64,000 nt of DNA from JAABRB01 sp963735025 (GCA_963735025.1 CAVTJG010000010.1:290338-354337), one strand, 5' to 3'. Numbered from the stretch's first letter, positions 53,433-62,568 are shown. Numbers and translations: made by a program. The notes: generated from the letters alone by a model not told the origin.

Positions 53433-54612
53433 GTGCCCGAATTCGAGTTCTGGTGGCTGATCGCATTTCCCGTGTTCTTCGGGCTCGGGTGGCTTGCCGC
53501 CCGCATCGACATCAAGCAACTCGTCACCGAATCGCGCCGGGTCCCGCGCTCCTACTTCACCGGGCTCAACTTCCTGCTGAACGAGCAGCCCGACAAGGCG
53601 ATCGAGGCGTTCACCGAGGTCGTCAGGGTCGACCCGGAGACCATCGAGCTGCATTTCGCACTCGGCAGCCTGTTCCGGCGGCGCGGCGAGACCGAGCGAG
53701 CGATCCGGATGCACAAGAATCTGCTCGAGCGGTCCGACCTCGCGCAGGAGCAGCGTGTCATGGCACTCCACGAACTCGGCCAGGACTACCTGAAGGCGGG
53801 GCTGCTTGACCGCGCCGAGGAGGCGTTCGAGCGGCTGGCGAAGGGGCCATACCGGAGCACCGCGCTGAAGAACCTGCTGGACATCTACCAGCAGGAAAAG
53901 GACTGGGAAAAGGCAATCGGCGCGGCGCGCGAATTCGAGCGCGATTCCGGGCAGAGCTGGCAGAAGGAGATTGCGAACTTCTACTGCGAGCTCGCGTCGG
54001 TCGAGATCAATCACTCCCGGAGCGACCGCGCCCGGGAGTATCTGGAGGAGTCGCTGCACGCGAGCCGCAGATGCGTGCGTGCCAGCATCCTCCTCGGGCG
54101 ACATCGAGGCCGCGGAAGGCAACCACGAGGCGGCGATCGAGGCGTGGAAGCGTGTCGAGACGCAGAATCCCACCTACCTCGCGCTGGTCGCGCAACGGCT
54201 GCTCAAGAGCTTTCAGGCGATCGGGCAGACCGAGCACGGGCTCACCCTGCTGCGTGGCTTCCTGGCCGAGTATCCGTCGCTAGACCTGCTGGACGTCGTC
54301 TTCCGGCTCAGCATCGACGCCAAGGGGGCGCAGGCCGCCTATGAGCTGGTGCGCGACGAGCTGCGCCGTAACCCGACATTGCTGGGGCTGGACCGCCTGC
54401 TCGAAGCGCAGCTGCTGACTGCTTCGGCCGAGCGGCGTCCGGATCTCGAGATGGTGCGCGGGCTGGTGCACAGCCACACGCGGAAGCTCTCACGCTACCG
54501 TTGCGAGAGCTGCGGATTCCGGGCGCGGCAATTCTACTGGCAGTGCCCGGCGTGCGCCGGCTGGGAGACCTACCCGCCGCGCCGGACCGAGGAATTCGAG
54601 GTTGCGCCGTGA
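53433..54612 (+). CDS. lapB: LapB (YciM), LPS regulator with TPR repeats, one frameshift
   Basis: Inner-membrane-anchored regulator of LpxC degradation. From a GTG at 53433: membrane helix FWWLIAFPVFFGLGWLAAR, then tetratricopeptide repeats (FLLNEQPDKAIEAFTEVVRVDPETIELHFALG and others). The frame breaks in GGG at 54096-54098 (one G too many) after ASILLG and continues DIEAAEGNHEAAIEAWKRV. The C-terminal rubredoxin-like knuckle YRCESCGFRARQFYWQCPAC carries four cysteines. About 392 residues joined. The stop overlaps the next GTG. Confidence 0.93.
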
Positions 54613-55580
54613 CGAAGCGCGCGACCGTACTTCCCGATCTTTCCAAGGCGCGCGTGCTCGTCGTGGGCGACGTGATGCTCGACCGGTACTGGTATGGCGA
54701 GGTCGAGCGGATCTCGCCGGAGGCGCCGGTGCCGGTGGTCAAGGTGCAGCGCACCGAAGAGCGTCCGGGCGGCGCCGCGAACGTGGCGCTCAACGCCGCG
54801 GCGCTCGGCGCGCAGGTGACGCTGCTCTCGGTCGTGGGCTCCGACGAGGCTGGCACATCGCTGGAGCGGCTCATCGCCGCCGAGGGCATCTCGACCAGCC
54901 TGCACCGGGACAACAAGCTCGCGACCACCGTCAAGCTGCGCGTGATCGGTCGCAAGCAGCAGCTGCTGCGGGCCGACTTCGAGACCGCACCGAGCCACGA
55001 GGTTCTGGCGGGCAAGCTGACCGAGTTCGAGGGACTGCTGGACCACTGCGACGCGGTGGTAATGTCCGACTACGGCAAGGGCGGGTTGACCCACATTGGG
55101 AGAATGATCGAGCTCGCCCGGGCGCAGAAGCGCGTCGTGCTGGTGGATCCGAAGGGCGACGACTACTCCAAATACCGTGGCGCAACGTTGGTGACCCCGA
55201 ATCGCAACGAGCTGCGGGAAGTCGTCGGGCAATGGAAGAGCGACGCGGACTTCGCAATTCGGGCCGAGGCGCTGCGCACGGAGCTCGAGCTCACGGCGCT
55301 CCTGGTCACGCTGGGCGAAGACGGGATGAAACTGTTCCAGCGCGGCGAAATACTTCATGAGCACGCGCGGCCGCGCGAGGTCTTCGATGTGACTGGTGCG
55401 GGCGACACGGTCATCGCCACGGTGGCGGCGATGCTTGCCGCGGGCGCAACCATGCACGAAGCGGTTCGCGTGGCGAACCACGCCGCGGGGATCGCCGTCG
55501 GAAAATTCGGCACTGCGGTCGTGCATCCCGACGAGCTGACCGAGGATTTGCAGGTTTCAACGGGTAGGACTCAAGCATGA
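54609..55580 (+). CDS. rfaE1: heptose-7-phosphate kinase RfaE1/HldE N-domain
   Basis: PfkB-family kinase of 323 residues making D-glycero-beta-D-manno-heptose 1,7-bisphosphate for LPS core. Motifs are VVGDVMLDRYWYGEVERISPEAPVPVV, ERPGGAANVALNAAALGA, VMSDYGKGGL, VDPKGDDYSKYRGATLVTPN and the ATP-site DVTGAGDTVIATVAAML. The adenylyltransferase domain of bifunctional HldE is missing, so a separate RfaE2 is expected elsewhere. Overlaps lapB by four bases and hldD by four. Confidence 0.94.
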   Translation: MTKRATVLPDLSKARVLVVGDVMLDRYWYGEVERISPEAPVPVVKVQRTEERPGGAANVALNAAALGAQVTLLSVVGSDEAGTSLERLIAAEGISTSLHRDNKLATTVKLRVIGRKQQLLRADFETAPSHEVLAGKLTEFEGLLDHCDAVVMSDYGKGGLTHIGRMIELARAQKRVVLVDPKGDDYSKYRGATLVTPNRNELREVVGQWKSDADFAIRAEALRTELELTALLVTLGEDGMKLFQRGEILHEHARPREVFDVTGAGDTVIATVAAMLAAGATMHEAVRVANHAAGIAVGKFGTAVVHPDELTEDLQVSTGRTQA

Positions 55581-56587
55581 CTCCTCACTACGCAGTCACC
55601 GGCGCCGCCGGCTTCATCGGCTCGAACCTCGTTAAAGCGCTGAACAAGCACGGCGTGACCGAAATCATCGCGGTCGACAACCTGAAGGAAGGCGACAAGT
55701 TCCGGAATCTCGTCGGCTGTGAGATCGCGGACTACGTCGACCAGGAGGAGTTTCTCGAGCGGATCGAGGGGGGCGTCTTCGACGGTGTGCTCGATGCGAT
55801 CCTGCACCTCGGTGCGTGCTCGGACACGATGGATTCCGACGGTCGCTACATGATGGAGAACAACTACCGCTACTCGCTCGACCTCCTCGAGTTTTGCCAG
55901 GAGGAGGAGATCCCCTTCATCTATGCCTCGTCGGCATCGGTATACGGGAGCGGGCGGGTGTTCCGCGAAGGACCGTCGCACGAAGCGCCGCTCAACGTCT
56001 ACGGATACTCGAAGTATCTCTTCGACCAGGTCGTACGCCGCCGGCTGCACGATCTGCACGCGCCGGTCGTCGGATTGCGCTACTTCAACGTCTACGGGTT
56101 GAACGAGGCTCACAAGGGCCGGATGGCGTCCGTCGCGTGGCATTTCTTCAACCAGTACCGGAGTGGCGGGAAGGTCCGGCTCTTCGAGGGATCGGGCGGA
56201 TTCGGTGATGGCGAGCAACGCCGCGACTTCGTGTCGGTCGAGGACGCTGTGAAGGTCAACCTGCATTTTCTGCAGGAGAAGGACATTTCGGGAATCTTCA
56301 ACGTCGGGACCGGTCACGCCCAGACGTTCAACGACGTTGCGGTGGCAACCGTCAACGCCTGCCGGGCGGCCGAGGGCAAGGCGACGCTGAATCTTGCGGA
56401 ACTGAAGCAACAGGGTGCGATCGAGTACATCCCGTTTCCAGACGCCTTGAAGGGCAAGTACCAGAGCTTCACCGAAGCCGACCTGTCGGCGCTACGCAGG
56501 ACTGGGTACGACGCGCCGTTCCTCACCGTGGAGGAGGGCGTCGGACGCTACGTGGCCGAACTCCTCGCGCGCGAGCAGAAGGGCTAG
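55577..56587 (+). CDS. hldD: ADP-L-glycero-D-manno-heptose 6-epimerase
   Basis: Short-chain epimerase of 336 residues giving the sugar nucleotide for inner core LPS. NADP motif VTGAAGFIGSNLVKALN at residues 6-22, LGACSDTMDSDGRYMMENNY, catalytic YGYSKYLFDQVVRR (Tyr-x3-Lys) and YFNVYGLNEAHKGRMASVAWH. Intact. Follows the kinase directly and precedes cysM by four bases. Confidence 0.96.
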   Translation: MTPHYAVTGAAGFIGSNLVKALNKHGVTEIIAVDNLKEGDKFRNLVGCEIADYVDQEEFLERIEGGVFDGVLDAILHLGACSDTMDSDGRYMMENNYRYSLDLLEFCQEEEIPFIYASSASVYGSGRVFREGPSHEAPLNVYGYSKYLFDQVVRRRLHDLHAPVVGLRYFNVYGLNEAHKGRMASVAWHFFNQYRSGGKVRLFEGSGGFGDGEQRRDFVSVEDAVKVNLHFLQEKDISGIFNVGTGHAQTFNDVAVATVNACRAAEGKATLNLAELKQQGAIEYIPFPDALKGKYQSFTEADLSALRRTGYDAPFLTVEEGVGRYVAELLAREQKG

Positions 56588-56591
56588 CGAG

Positions 56592-57479
56592 ATGTGGAAG
56601 ACTGTGGATGACACAGTGGGCGGTACGCCGCTCGTTCGCTTGAAGCGTCTGCCCGGCGAGACGAGCAATGTCGTCCTGGCGAAGCTCGAGGGCAACAATC
56701 CGGCGGGCTCGGTCAAGGACCGCCCGGCGCTCTGGATGTTTCGCGGCGCGGAAGAGCGGGGCGAGATCAAGCCCGGCGATACGCTCATCGAGCCGACCAG
56801 CGGCAACACGGGCATTGCGCTCGCGATGGTCGCTGCCATGCGCGGCTATCGGATGGTCCTGATCATGCCCGAGCACCTCTCGGTCGAGCGTCGGCAGACC
56901 ATGGCGGCCTTCGGCGCCGAGATCGTGCTCACGTCGAAGGACGGTGGCATGGAGGGCGCCCGCGATCTTGCCGAAAGGATGGTGCGCGAGGGCAAGGGCC
57001 GCATGCTCGACCAGTTCGCCAATCCCGACAATCCGCGCGCGCACTACGAGAGCACGGGCCCGGAGATCTGGCGGGAGACAGAGGGCCGGATCACGCATTT
57101 CATCTCGAGCATGGGAACGACCGGGACGATCATGGGCGTCTCCAGATTCCTGAAGGAGAAGAACCCCGCGGTGCGCATCGTCGGATGTCAGCCCGAGGAT
57201 GGCGCGCAGATTCCGGGAATCCGGAAGTGGCCGGAAGCTTACCTGCCGCGCATTTTCGAAAAGGCCCGCGTGGATCGTGTCGAGAATGTGGGCCAGGCGG
57301 ATGCCGAGGAGATGGCGAGGCGCCTCGCCGCGGAGGAGGGCATCTTCGCGGGAATCTCCTCGGGCGGTGCGCTGGCGGTCGCGCTGCGCATCTCGAAGGA
57401 GGTCGAGAATGCGGTGATCGTCACGATCGTGTGCGACCGCGGCGACCGCTATCTTTCCACCGGGGTTTTCCCCGCGTAA
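56592..57479 (+). CDS. cysM: cysteine synthase B
   Basis: PLP enzyme forming cysteine (or S-sulfocysteine) from O-acetylserine, 295 residues. The Schiff-base lysine lies in EGNNPAGSVKDRPALWM, the substrate loop is LIEPTSGNTGIALAMVAAM, and the phosphate pocket is SSMGTTGTIMGVSRFLKE. CysM-type features are the short length and the VGCQPEDGAQIPGIRKW stretch. Its TAA shares a base with the ATG of the exonuclease. Confidence 0.95.
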   Translation: MWKTVDDTVGGTPLVRLKRLPGETSNVVLAKLEGNNPAGSVKDRPALWMFRGAEERGEIKPGDTLIEPTSGNTGIALAMVAAMRGYRMVLIMPEHLSVERRQTMAAFGAEIVLTSKDGGMEGARDLAERMVREGKGRMLDQFANPDNPRAHYESTGPEIWRETEGRITHFISSMGTTGTIMGVSRFLKEKNPAVRIVGCQPEDGAQIPGIRKWPEAYLPRIFEKARVDRVENVGQADAEEMARRLAAEEGIFAGISSGGALAVALRISKEVENAVIVTIVCDRGDRYLSTGVFPA

Positions 57480-58258
57480 TGACGCCCACGCTCGTATTCG
57501 ACATCGAGACGATTCCGGACGTCGCCGGGCTACGCGCGCTCTATGAACTCGACTCCGAGCTGACCGACTCGGACGTCGCCGAGATCGCGTTTCAGCGCCG
57601 CCGCGCCGCGGTTGGCCACGATTTTCTCCAGCCCCACCTGCACCGCGTGGCGGCCATCTCGTGCGTCCTGCGCGAAGGTGACAGCCTCACGGTCTGGTCG
57701 CTCGGGACTCCGGAAGACGGCGAAGCGCAGCTCATTCAGCGTTTCTTCGACGGCATCGACAAGTACACGCCGCAGCTCGTTTCCTGGAATGGTGGCGGGT
57801 TCGATCTGCCCGTGCTGCATTACCGCGGGCTCGTGAACGCCGTCGTGGCGGCGCGCTACTGGGATCTTGGTGACGACGATCGCGAGTTCAAGTTCAACAA
57901 CTACATCAGCCGCTACCACTCGCGTCACATCGACCTGATGGATCTCCTCGCGCTCTATCAGCCGCGCAACAATGCGCCGCTGGACGACGTCGCCCGGCTG
58001 ATGGGGTTGCCGGGCAAGCTGGGCATGGACGGCTCGCAGGTGTGGGGCGCCTACCGCGATGGGCGTATCGCGGAGATTCGCAACTACTGCGAGACCGATG
58101 TGGTCAACACATGGCTCGTATTCCTGCGATTCAAGCTGATGCGTGGCGCCATCACCCCCGACCAGCACTCCCGCGAGGTCGCTCTCGTGCGCGCGACGCT
58201 TGCGCGCCTTGATCAGCCGCACTGGAACGAGTATCTCGCGGCCTGGCCGGCGTCCTGA
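57479..58258 (+). CDS. 3'-5' exonuclease, PolB-exo-like (DnaQ fold)
   Basis: Predicted DnaQ-superfamily exonuclease of 259 residues. Exo I is LVFDIETIPD (Asp-x-Glu), Exo II is LVSWNGGGFDLPVLHYR, and Exo III is EIRNYCETDVVNTWLVFLRF (Tyr-x3-Asp). The domain matches the stand-alone PolB-related exonuclease family (PF10108-like). It may act in DNA repair; direct evidence is lacking. It overlaps cysM by one base and precedes rlmD by one base. Confidence 0.88.
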   Translation: MTPTLVFDIETIPDVAGLRALYELDSELTDSDVAEIAFQRRRAAVGHDFLQPHLHRVAAISCVLREGDSLTVWSLGTPEDGEAQLIQRFFDGIDKYTPQLVSWNGGGFDLPVLHYRGLVNAVVAARYWDLGDDDREFKFNNYISRYHSRHIDLMDLLALYQPRNNAPLDDVARLMGLPGKLGMDGSQVWGAYRDGRIAEIRNYCETDVVNTWLVFLRFKLMRGAITPDQHSREVALVRATLARLDQPHWNEYLAAWPAS

Positions 58259-58259
58259 A

Positions 58260-59546
58260 ATGCCGCCGGTCCTGATCGAATCCCTCGATTCCGGGGGGCG
58301 CGGCATCGCTCACGTGAATGGCAAGGCGATCTTCATCGAGGGCGCACTGCCGGGCGAGACGGTCGATTTCGTGTCCTATCGCTGGAAGCGGCGGTACGAG
58401 CGTGCGAGGGTCACGCGCGTGCACCGCGAGTCGGCTTCGAGAACCGTTCCCGGGTGCGAGTACTTCGGCGTGTGCGGGGGCTGCGCCATGCAGCATCTCG
58501 ATCATCACGCCCAGGTCGCCGCGAAGCAGCGTGCACTCGAGGATGCGCTCTGGCACATCGGCAGGCTGCATCCCGAGACGGTGATGGCGCCCGTGCACGG
58601 GCTTGCATGGGGCTACCGCCACCGCGCGCGGCTGTCCGTCCGGCGGGTATCCGACCAGGTCGGCGTGCTCGTGGGCTTTCGCGAGCGGCACTCCTCGCAT
58701 GTCGCCGACATGGGGGCCTGCAGGGTTCTCCCGGCCCGCGTGTCGGATCTGATTCGTCCGCTGCGGTCGATGATCGAGGAGCTGTCGATACGCGCTCAGC
58801 TGCCGCAGATCGAGATTGCGGTCGGCGACGCGGTGACCGTGCTGATCCTGCGTGTGCTGGAGGCACCGAGCGCCGCCGATGAGCGCGTCTTGCGCGACTT
58901 CGCCGACGCGCATGGCATCCAGTTCTGGCTACAGCCGGACCGGCCGGAGTCCGCCCGCCCTTTCCACCCGCTCGAAGCTCCGCCGCTCTATTACAGCCTG
59001 CCCGAATTCGACGTGCGCATCCATTTCGCACCGACCGATTTCACGCAGGTCAACCAGGCGGTCAATGCGATCCTCGTCCGGCGCGCGGTCGACTACCTGG
59101 ATCCGGGCCCCGGGGAGCGCATCCTCGACCTCTTCTGCGGGCTCGGCAATTTCAGCCTGCCGATCGCGGTGCGCGGCGGCGAGGTCATCGGAGTCGAAGG
59201 GAGCGCGCAGCTGGTCGCGCGCGCGCGCGAAAACGCCCAGGCAAACGGGCTCATTGCGCAATTCAGCACGGCAAACCTGTTCGACGCAGATGTGTGCGCG
59301 TCACTTCCCCGCTGCGAAAAGCTCCTGCTCGATCCGCCGCGCGAAGGGGCGATCGAGCTCGTCAAGTCGCTGGGAGCGCACGGACCGCGGCGGGTGGTGT
59401 ACGTCTCGTGCGATCAGGGCACGCTCGCGCGCGATGCCGGCGTGCTGGTGCACTCCAAGGGTTATCGACTGGTGTCCGCTGGAATCGTGAACATGTTCGC
59501 CCACACGGCGCACGTCGAATCGATGGCCGTGTTCGAACGCGGGTAA
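58260..59546 (+). CDS. rlmD: 23S rRNA (uracil-1939-C5) methyltransferase
   Basis: TrmA-family enzyme of 428 residues. A TRAM-like N-domain (ESLDSGGRGIAHVNGKAIFIEGALPGE) precedes the iron-sulfur cysteines PGCEYFGVCGGCAMQHL. The SAM motif is ILDLFCGLGNFSLPIA, then LLLDPPREGA and the nucleophilic cysteine in VYVSCDQGTLARD. The ATG at 58260 follows the exonuclease stop by one base. The iron-sulfur knuckle favours RlmD over TrmA. Confidence 0.94.
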   Translation: MPPVLIESLDSGGRGIAHVNGKAIFIEGALPGETVDFVSYRWKRRYERARVTRVHRESASRTVPGCEYFGVCGGCAMQHLDHHAQVAAKQRALEDALWHIGRLHPETVMAPVHGLAWGYRHRARLSVRRVSDQVGVLVGFRERHSSHVADMGACRVLPARVSDLIRPLRSMIEELSIRAQLPQIEIAVGDAVTVLILRVLEAPSAADERVLRDFADAHGIQFWLQPDRPESARPFHPLEAPPLYYSLPEFDVRIHFAPTDFTQVNQAVNAILVRRAVDYLDPGPGERILDLFCGLGNFSLPIAVRGGEVIGVEGSAQLVARARENAQANGLIAQFSTANLFDADVCASLPRCEKLLLDPPREGAIELVKSLGAHGPRRVVYVSCDQGTLARDAGVLVHSKGYRLVSAGIVNMFAHTAHVESMAVFERG

Positions 59547-59565
59547 TCGCGGCACCAGAAAAGAA

Positions 59566-59588
59566 AAGGGCCGCGCGTGGCGGCCCTT
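59566..59588. terminator. bidirectional terminator between rlmD and the Bax-inhibitor-like gene
   Basis: Nine-pair stem AAGGGCCGC/GCGGCCCTT with loop GCGTG, 20 bases after each of the convergent stops, with A-rich sequence on its left side. Confidence 0.88.
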
Positions 59589-59607
59589 CCATTGCTTGTC
59601 GGGCGAC

Positions 59608-60315
59608 TCAGTCGTCGCCGCCGAATATTCCGAGCAGCTGCAGCAGGCTCGAGAAGATATTGTAGATCGCGACGTAGAGCGTCAGCGTTGCGGAGACGTA
59701 GTTCGTCTCGCCGCCGCGCACGATCGCGTTGACCTGGTACAGGATCACCATCGACGAGAAGATGATGAATGCGACCAGCAGCGTGAGCGCCAGGGCGGGG
59801 ATCTGGAAGAACGCGTTCGCAATGACCGCGACCATGATCGCGATGAAGCCCACCAGCAGGAAACGTCCCAGGCCGCTGAAATCGCGCTTCACGTTCGAGG
59901 CCACTGCCGACAGCCCGAAAAACGTCACCGCGGTACCGCCGGCCGCCATGGCCACGAGCTGACCCCCGTTCGCAAAGCCGAGCACGCGCTGCAGCAGCGG
60001 TCCGAGCAGCACACCGAGGAAGAGTGTGAAGCCGAGGAGCAGTGCAACACCGATGCCGCTATTACGGTTCTTCTCGATCGCCCAGATCCAGCCGTAGAAG
60101 ATCGCGAGGATCGCGATGAACGAGACCATCGGGCTGGTGCGCATGAAACTGAGGTTCAGATTCGCGCCGAGCAGCGCGCCAATCGCCGTGGGGATCAGCG
60201 TGACCGCAAGCAACAGGTACGTGTTGCGCAGGACCTTGTTCTGCCGGACCGCAATGTCTTGCGTGCCCGCGTCGTAGGTGTTGCCTTGAATGGGTCGGAG
60301 TTCAGGTTGCATCAA
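59608..60315 (-). CDS. Bax inhibitor-1/YccA family membrane protein
   Basis: Inner-membrane protein of 235 residues with seven hydrophobic segments (LLLAVTLIPTAIGALLGANL, FIAILAIFYGWIWAIE, VALLLGFTLFLGVLLGPLLQ and others) and the ending NIFSSLLQLLGIFGGDD with the family's C-terminal aspartates. The N-terminus is cytoplasmic (QNKVLRNTYLL). YccA interacts with FtsH in E. coli; members are also thought to conduct calcium. Two adjacent ATG codons are possible; the first is used. Confidence 0.92.
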   Translation of the reverse strand: MMQPELRPIQGNTYDAGTQDIAVRQNKVLRNTYLLLAVTLIPTAIGALLGANLNLSFMRTSPMVSFIAILAIFYGWIWAIEKNRNSGIGVALLLGFTLFLGVLLGPLLQRVLGFANGGQLVAMAAGGTAVTFFGLSAVASNVKRDFSGLGRFLLVGFIAIMVAVIANAFFQIPALALTLLVAFIIFSSMVILYQVNAIVRGGETNYVSATLTLYVAIYNIFSSLLQLLGIFGGDD

Positions 60316-60514
60316 TTTCCCTCCTGGGAGTGTTCTCTTTTGGTCTGATTTACTACAGCCCGTTAGATGGGTGCCCGGCGTGAGAGTTCAAGGCGCCAAG
60401 TATACCGGCTGAGCGCTGCCTGCGAGGCGGCCCGGGGAGGTATCCCGATGGCATGCCGGTATTGTCCTTGGCGCATTGTAACTATATGATGCAAAAGGCG
60501 AAGGACAATGCGCT

Positions 60515-60538
60515 GGAAGGGTGGCAGAGCGGTTGAAT
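60515..60538 (+). repeat. partial copy of tRNA-Ser 5' end
   Basis: A 24-base match to the first 24 bases of tRNA-Ser(UGA), 169 bases upstream of the real gene; a few more bases match in front. The anticodon arm does not follow, so it is not a functional tRNA. It is either a remnant of a tandem tRNA or an integration scar. Confidence 0.8.
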
Positions 60539-60589
60539 CCACAGGTGTTGGCGCCTGCCGCAGCCTGGCGCCAGGATATCGAAAGGCCG

Positions 60590-60650
60590 GTCATTCCCGC
60601 GAAGGCGGGAATCCAGGGTGAATGCGCTGGATCCGCATGCGCGGGATGCC
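60590..60650. repeat. REP/MITE-like palindromic element, copy 2
   Basis: TCATTCCCGC-GAAG-GCGGGAATCCAG forms a hairpin at 60591-60616, followed by CGCTGGATCCGC and GCGCGGGATG. It has the same layout as the element at 30811-30887 and lies between the partial and complete tRNA-Ser sequences. Confidence 0.65.
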
Positions 60651-60683
60651 TCGATCCGCGGGGTGAACGAAGGCAAGAAAGCT

Positions 60684-60773
60684 GGAAGGGTGGCAGAGCG
60701 GTTGAATGCACCGGTCTTGAAAACCGGCAGGGCCTAACGGTCTTCGTGGGTTCGAATCCCACCCCTTCCGCCA
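60684..60773 (+). tRNA. tRNA-Ser (anticodon UGA)
   Basis: Ninety bases including an encoded CCA. Acceptor GGAAGGG pairs with CCCTTCC; the anticodon stem CCGGT/ACCGG surrounds loop CTTGAAA with anticodon TGA at 60718-60720; a long variable arm (CAGGGCCTAACGGTCTTC) marks a class II serine tRNA; the T-arm is GTGGGTTCGAATCCCAC. Reads UCA and related codons. Confidence 0.97.
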
Positions 60774-61138
60774 ATATACGTTTCATAAACAATTGATAGT
60801 AATGGTGATTATTCCGAAAATTCAGCCTATTCTGCTGACAGTTACCCGCCTTTTTACCCGTTCTTGATACCGTTCAACAGCGCCACGGCAAAGTGCGCAA
60901 GGCCTCGACAAGGGCAGCGGGGCTAAGAGGGCCGCGACATGAAGATGACATTACCAACCGTGACGATCATCAGCTCACGCGTCGTTGTGATGGAGGCTGG
61001 GGCCAACCAGAAGGCCAAGGAGAAGTGTCAGAACCAGGCCCACGGATAGGCCAAGAGAGACTTGGAAAATGGTAGGTCTAGTCATCCGCAGTTTGCTACG
61101 TCGTGGATGCAGGATCGCACGATAGCCCAGAAACAAGA
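60774..61138. other. gene-poor stretch after tRNA-Ser
   Basis: About 365 bases, more AT-rich than the core (60775-60860 especially). I see no supported gene. A 36-codon leftward frame at 60975-61085 encodes a hydrophobic peptide (VGLVLTLLLGLLVG) but has no clear ribosome site. The region marks the change from core to accessory DNA. Confidence 0.5.
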
Positions 61139-61159
61139 AAGCCCGCACGCGGCGGGCTT
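61139..61159 (-). terminator. terminator of the pectinacetylesterase-like gene
   Basis: Eight-pair stem AAGCCCGC/GCGGGCTT with loop ACGCG, 45 bases after the stop; A residues on the plus strand give a short U tract. Confidence 0.75.
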
Positions 61160-61203
61160 CCTGTGAAATGGACGTGACTACTACCCACCCAGCCAAGGCA
61201 GCA

Positions 61204-62523
61204 TCAAGGTTGCACGAGCGGCATGCATCCTGGCGCGGCCGGCACGACGCAGTTCGGAAAGCAGGTTGCGTTGCGCCAGTTTCCTGTATTCCAGAGGTAT
61301 CCCCCGCCATTGACCATGGCATTTGTCCAGTTCCGGAATTTCAATTCGGCCGCCGAATTCTCCGTATAGAAATTGTCCGAACAGAATCCCGCGTTCGCTT
61401 CCACTGGGATGTTCACTAGGATCTCGTGCTCGCTGCCAGCGGCAGTGTAGAAGCGGTAGTTGGGTGCGACAGCGGACAGGTTTGTCGCCAGGCGCGCCTT
61501 GAGGCTCCACTCGACCAGCGATCCGACCAGATCACGAGAATCGGTCCACCTCGTCGGATCGTCGGTGTATTTCATCGTATTCAGCACCAAGGTCTGGATG
61601 CTGTCATAGGCGTTCTGGAACTGCCCGAACCGTGTTCCACGGAATCGCTTGGTCAGTTCGCCGAAGAAGCGCACCGGCAGTCCATCAGCGCCACCCGCCA
61701 ATACCGGAACCAGGTATTTAGGAAGCGTGGACTCGTACCCCCAGTTCGCCTTTGCCGACGCGAGGAACGAATCGGTGACAACACCATTGCCGCTGTCGGC
61801 AATAACGTAGGTATCTGTCGTGCGTGGGAGTAGTTTGATCGCTTCGGGAAAGACCGTCCCGATGGTCGCATACGCTCCCGCGCTCGATCCGGTCAACGCG
61901 ACCTTGGCGGGGGCCGGAAGGTTGCTGTCCCGATAATAGTCTTCGAGCCAGCGTAGCACGGCTCTGATATTCGCGTAACCGCGATGCCGGATGGGCAGCG
62001 GGCCCTGTACTGTTTGATAGATGACGTCGCGGTTGCCCCAGCCCACGTCGCCGGTGCAATAGGGTATGAAAACCTTTGTCCAGTCCTTGAATGGGTTCGC
62101 CGCGTTGGTGCCATCTAGGACGCCGCCCGCGTATGCGAGGTTGTATTCGTTTTCGGTGATCCGCGGGTCATATATCGGAGCGTTACTGACCAGAGGAGTT
62201 ACGCAGGTATTTGATTCCCAGCAAGCGCCGCCGCCATCGTGGTAGATGAGTAGCCGATCGCTCCTCCCCGCCTGGACGAAAAACCGAAATGGTTCGGGTG
62301 TTACGGCGCTCAAGGCGCATGCTGGACGGAGCGGTTCGCCCGACTGGTCGGCGAGTACAGAACCATCTCTTGCCAGGAGCTGGCCCGAGGAATCGACCAA
62401 TCCGACTAGATCGACTTCATTGCCCCACTTGGGTATGGGATCGGCTTTGGCGTTGACGTTGACTATGCAAGCTGCGGTGAGCGCGCTAGAAAGGACGGTC
62501 CACAAGAACTTTCTCGTCTTCAT
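61204..62523 (-). CDS. secreted pectinacetylesterase-family hydrolase
   Basis: Alpha/beta-hydrolase of 439 residues resembling the pectinacetylesterase/Notum family. Signal peptide FLWTVLSSALTAACIVNVNA, then the oxyanion-region LLIYHDGGGACWESNTC, FIPYCTGDVGWGNRDV, the nucleophile ALTGSSAGAYATIG (Gly-x-Ser-x-Gly-like GSSAG), and probable acid/base residues in IADSGNGVVTDSF and AAGSEHEIL. Six or more cysteines suggest disulfides, including CFPNCVVPAAPGC at the end. The real substrate is unknown; bacterial relatives are poorly studied. Complete frame. Confidence 0.85.
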   Translation of the reverse strand: MKTRKFLWTVLSSALTAACIVNVNAKADPIPKWGNEVDLVGLVDSSGQLLARDGSVLADQSGEPLRPACALSAVTPEPFRFFVQAGRSDRLLIYHDGGGACWESNTCVTPLVSNAPIYDPRITENEYNLAYAGGVLDGTNAANPFKDWTKVFIPYCTGDVGWGNRDVIYQTVQGPLPIRHRGYANIRAVLRWLEDYYRDSNLPAPAKVALTGSSAGAYATIGTVFPEAIKLLPRTTDTYVIADSGNGVVTDSFLASAKANWGYESTLPKYLVPVLAGGADGLPVRFFGELTKRFRGTRFGQFQNAYDSIQTLVLNTMKYTDDPTRWTDSRDLVGSLVEWSLKARLATNLSAVAPNYRFYTAAGSEHEILVNIPVEANAGFCSDNFYTENSAAELKFRNWTNAMVNGGGYLWNTGNWRNATCFPNCVVPAAPGCMPLVQP

Positions 62524-62568
62524 GTCAGCCTCCTCCCGGGATTTCCGATTTTCGGTTTACTGAAATTT

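Noticed and set aside
60388..60792. 134-codon leftward frame with GVGFEPT and WIPAFAGMT strings
   Set aside because: These strings are known false translations of tRNA and REP-like sequences; the frame covers tRNA-Ser.
60975..61085. 36-codon leftward hydrophobic reading frame
   Set aside because: No clear ribosome site, no family and very short; kept only as a note in the intergenic entry.
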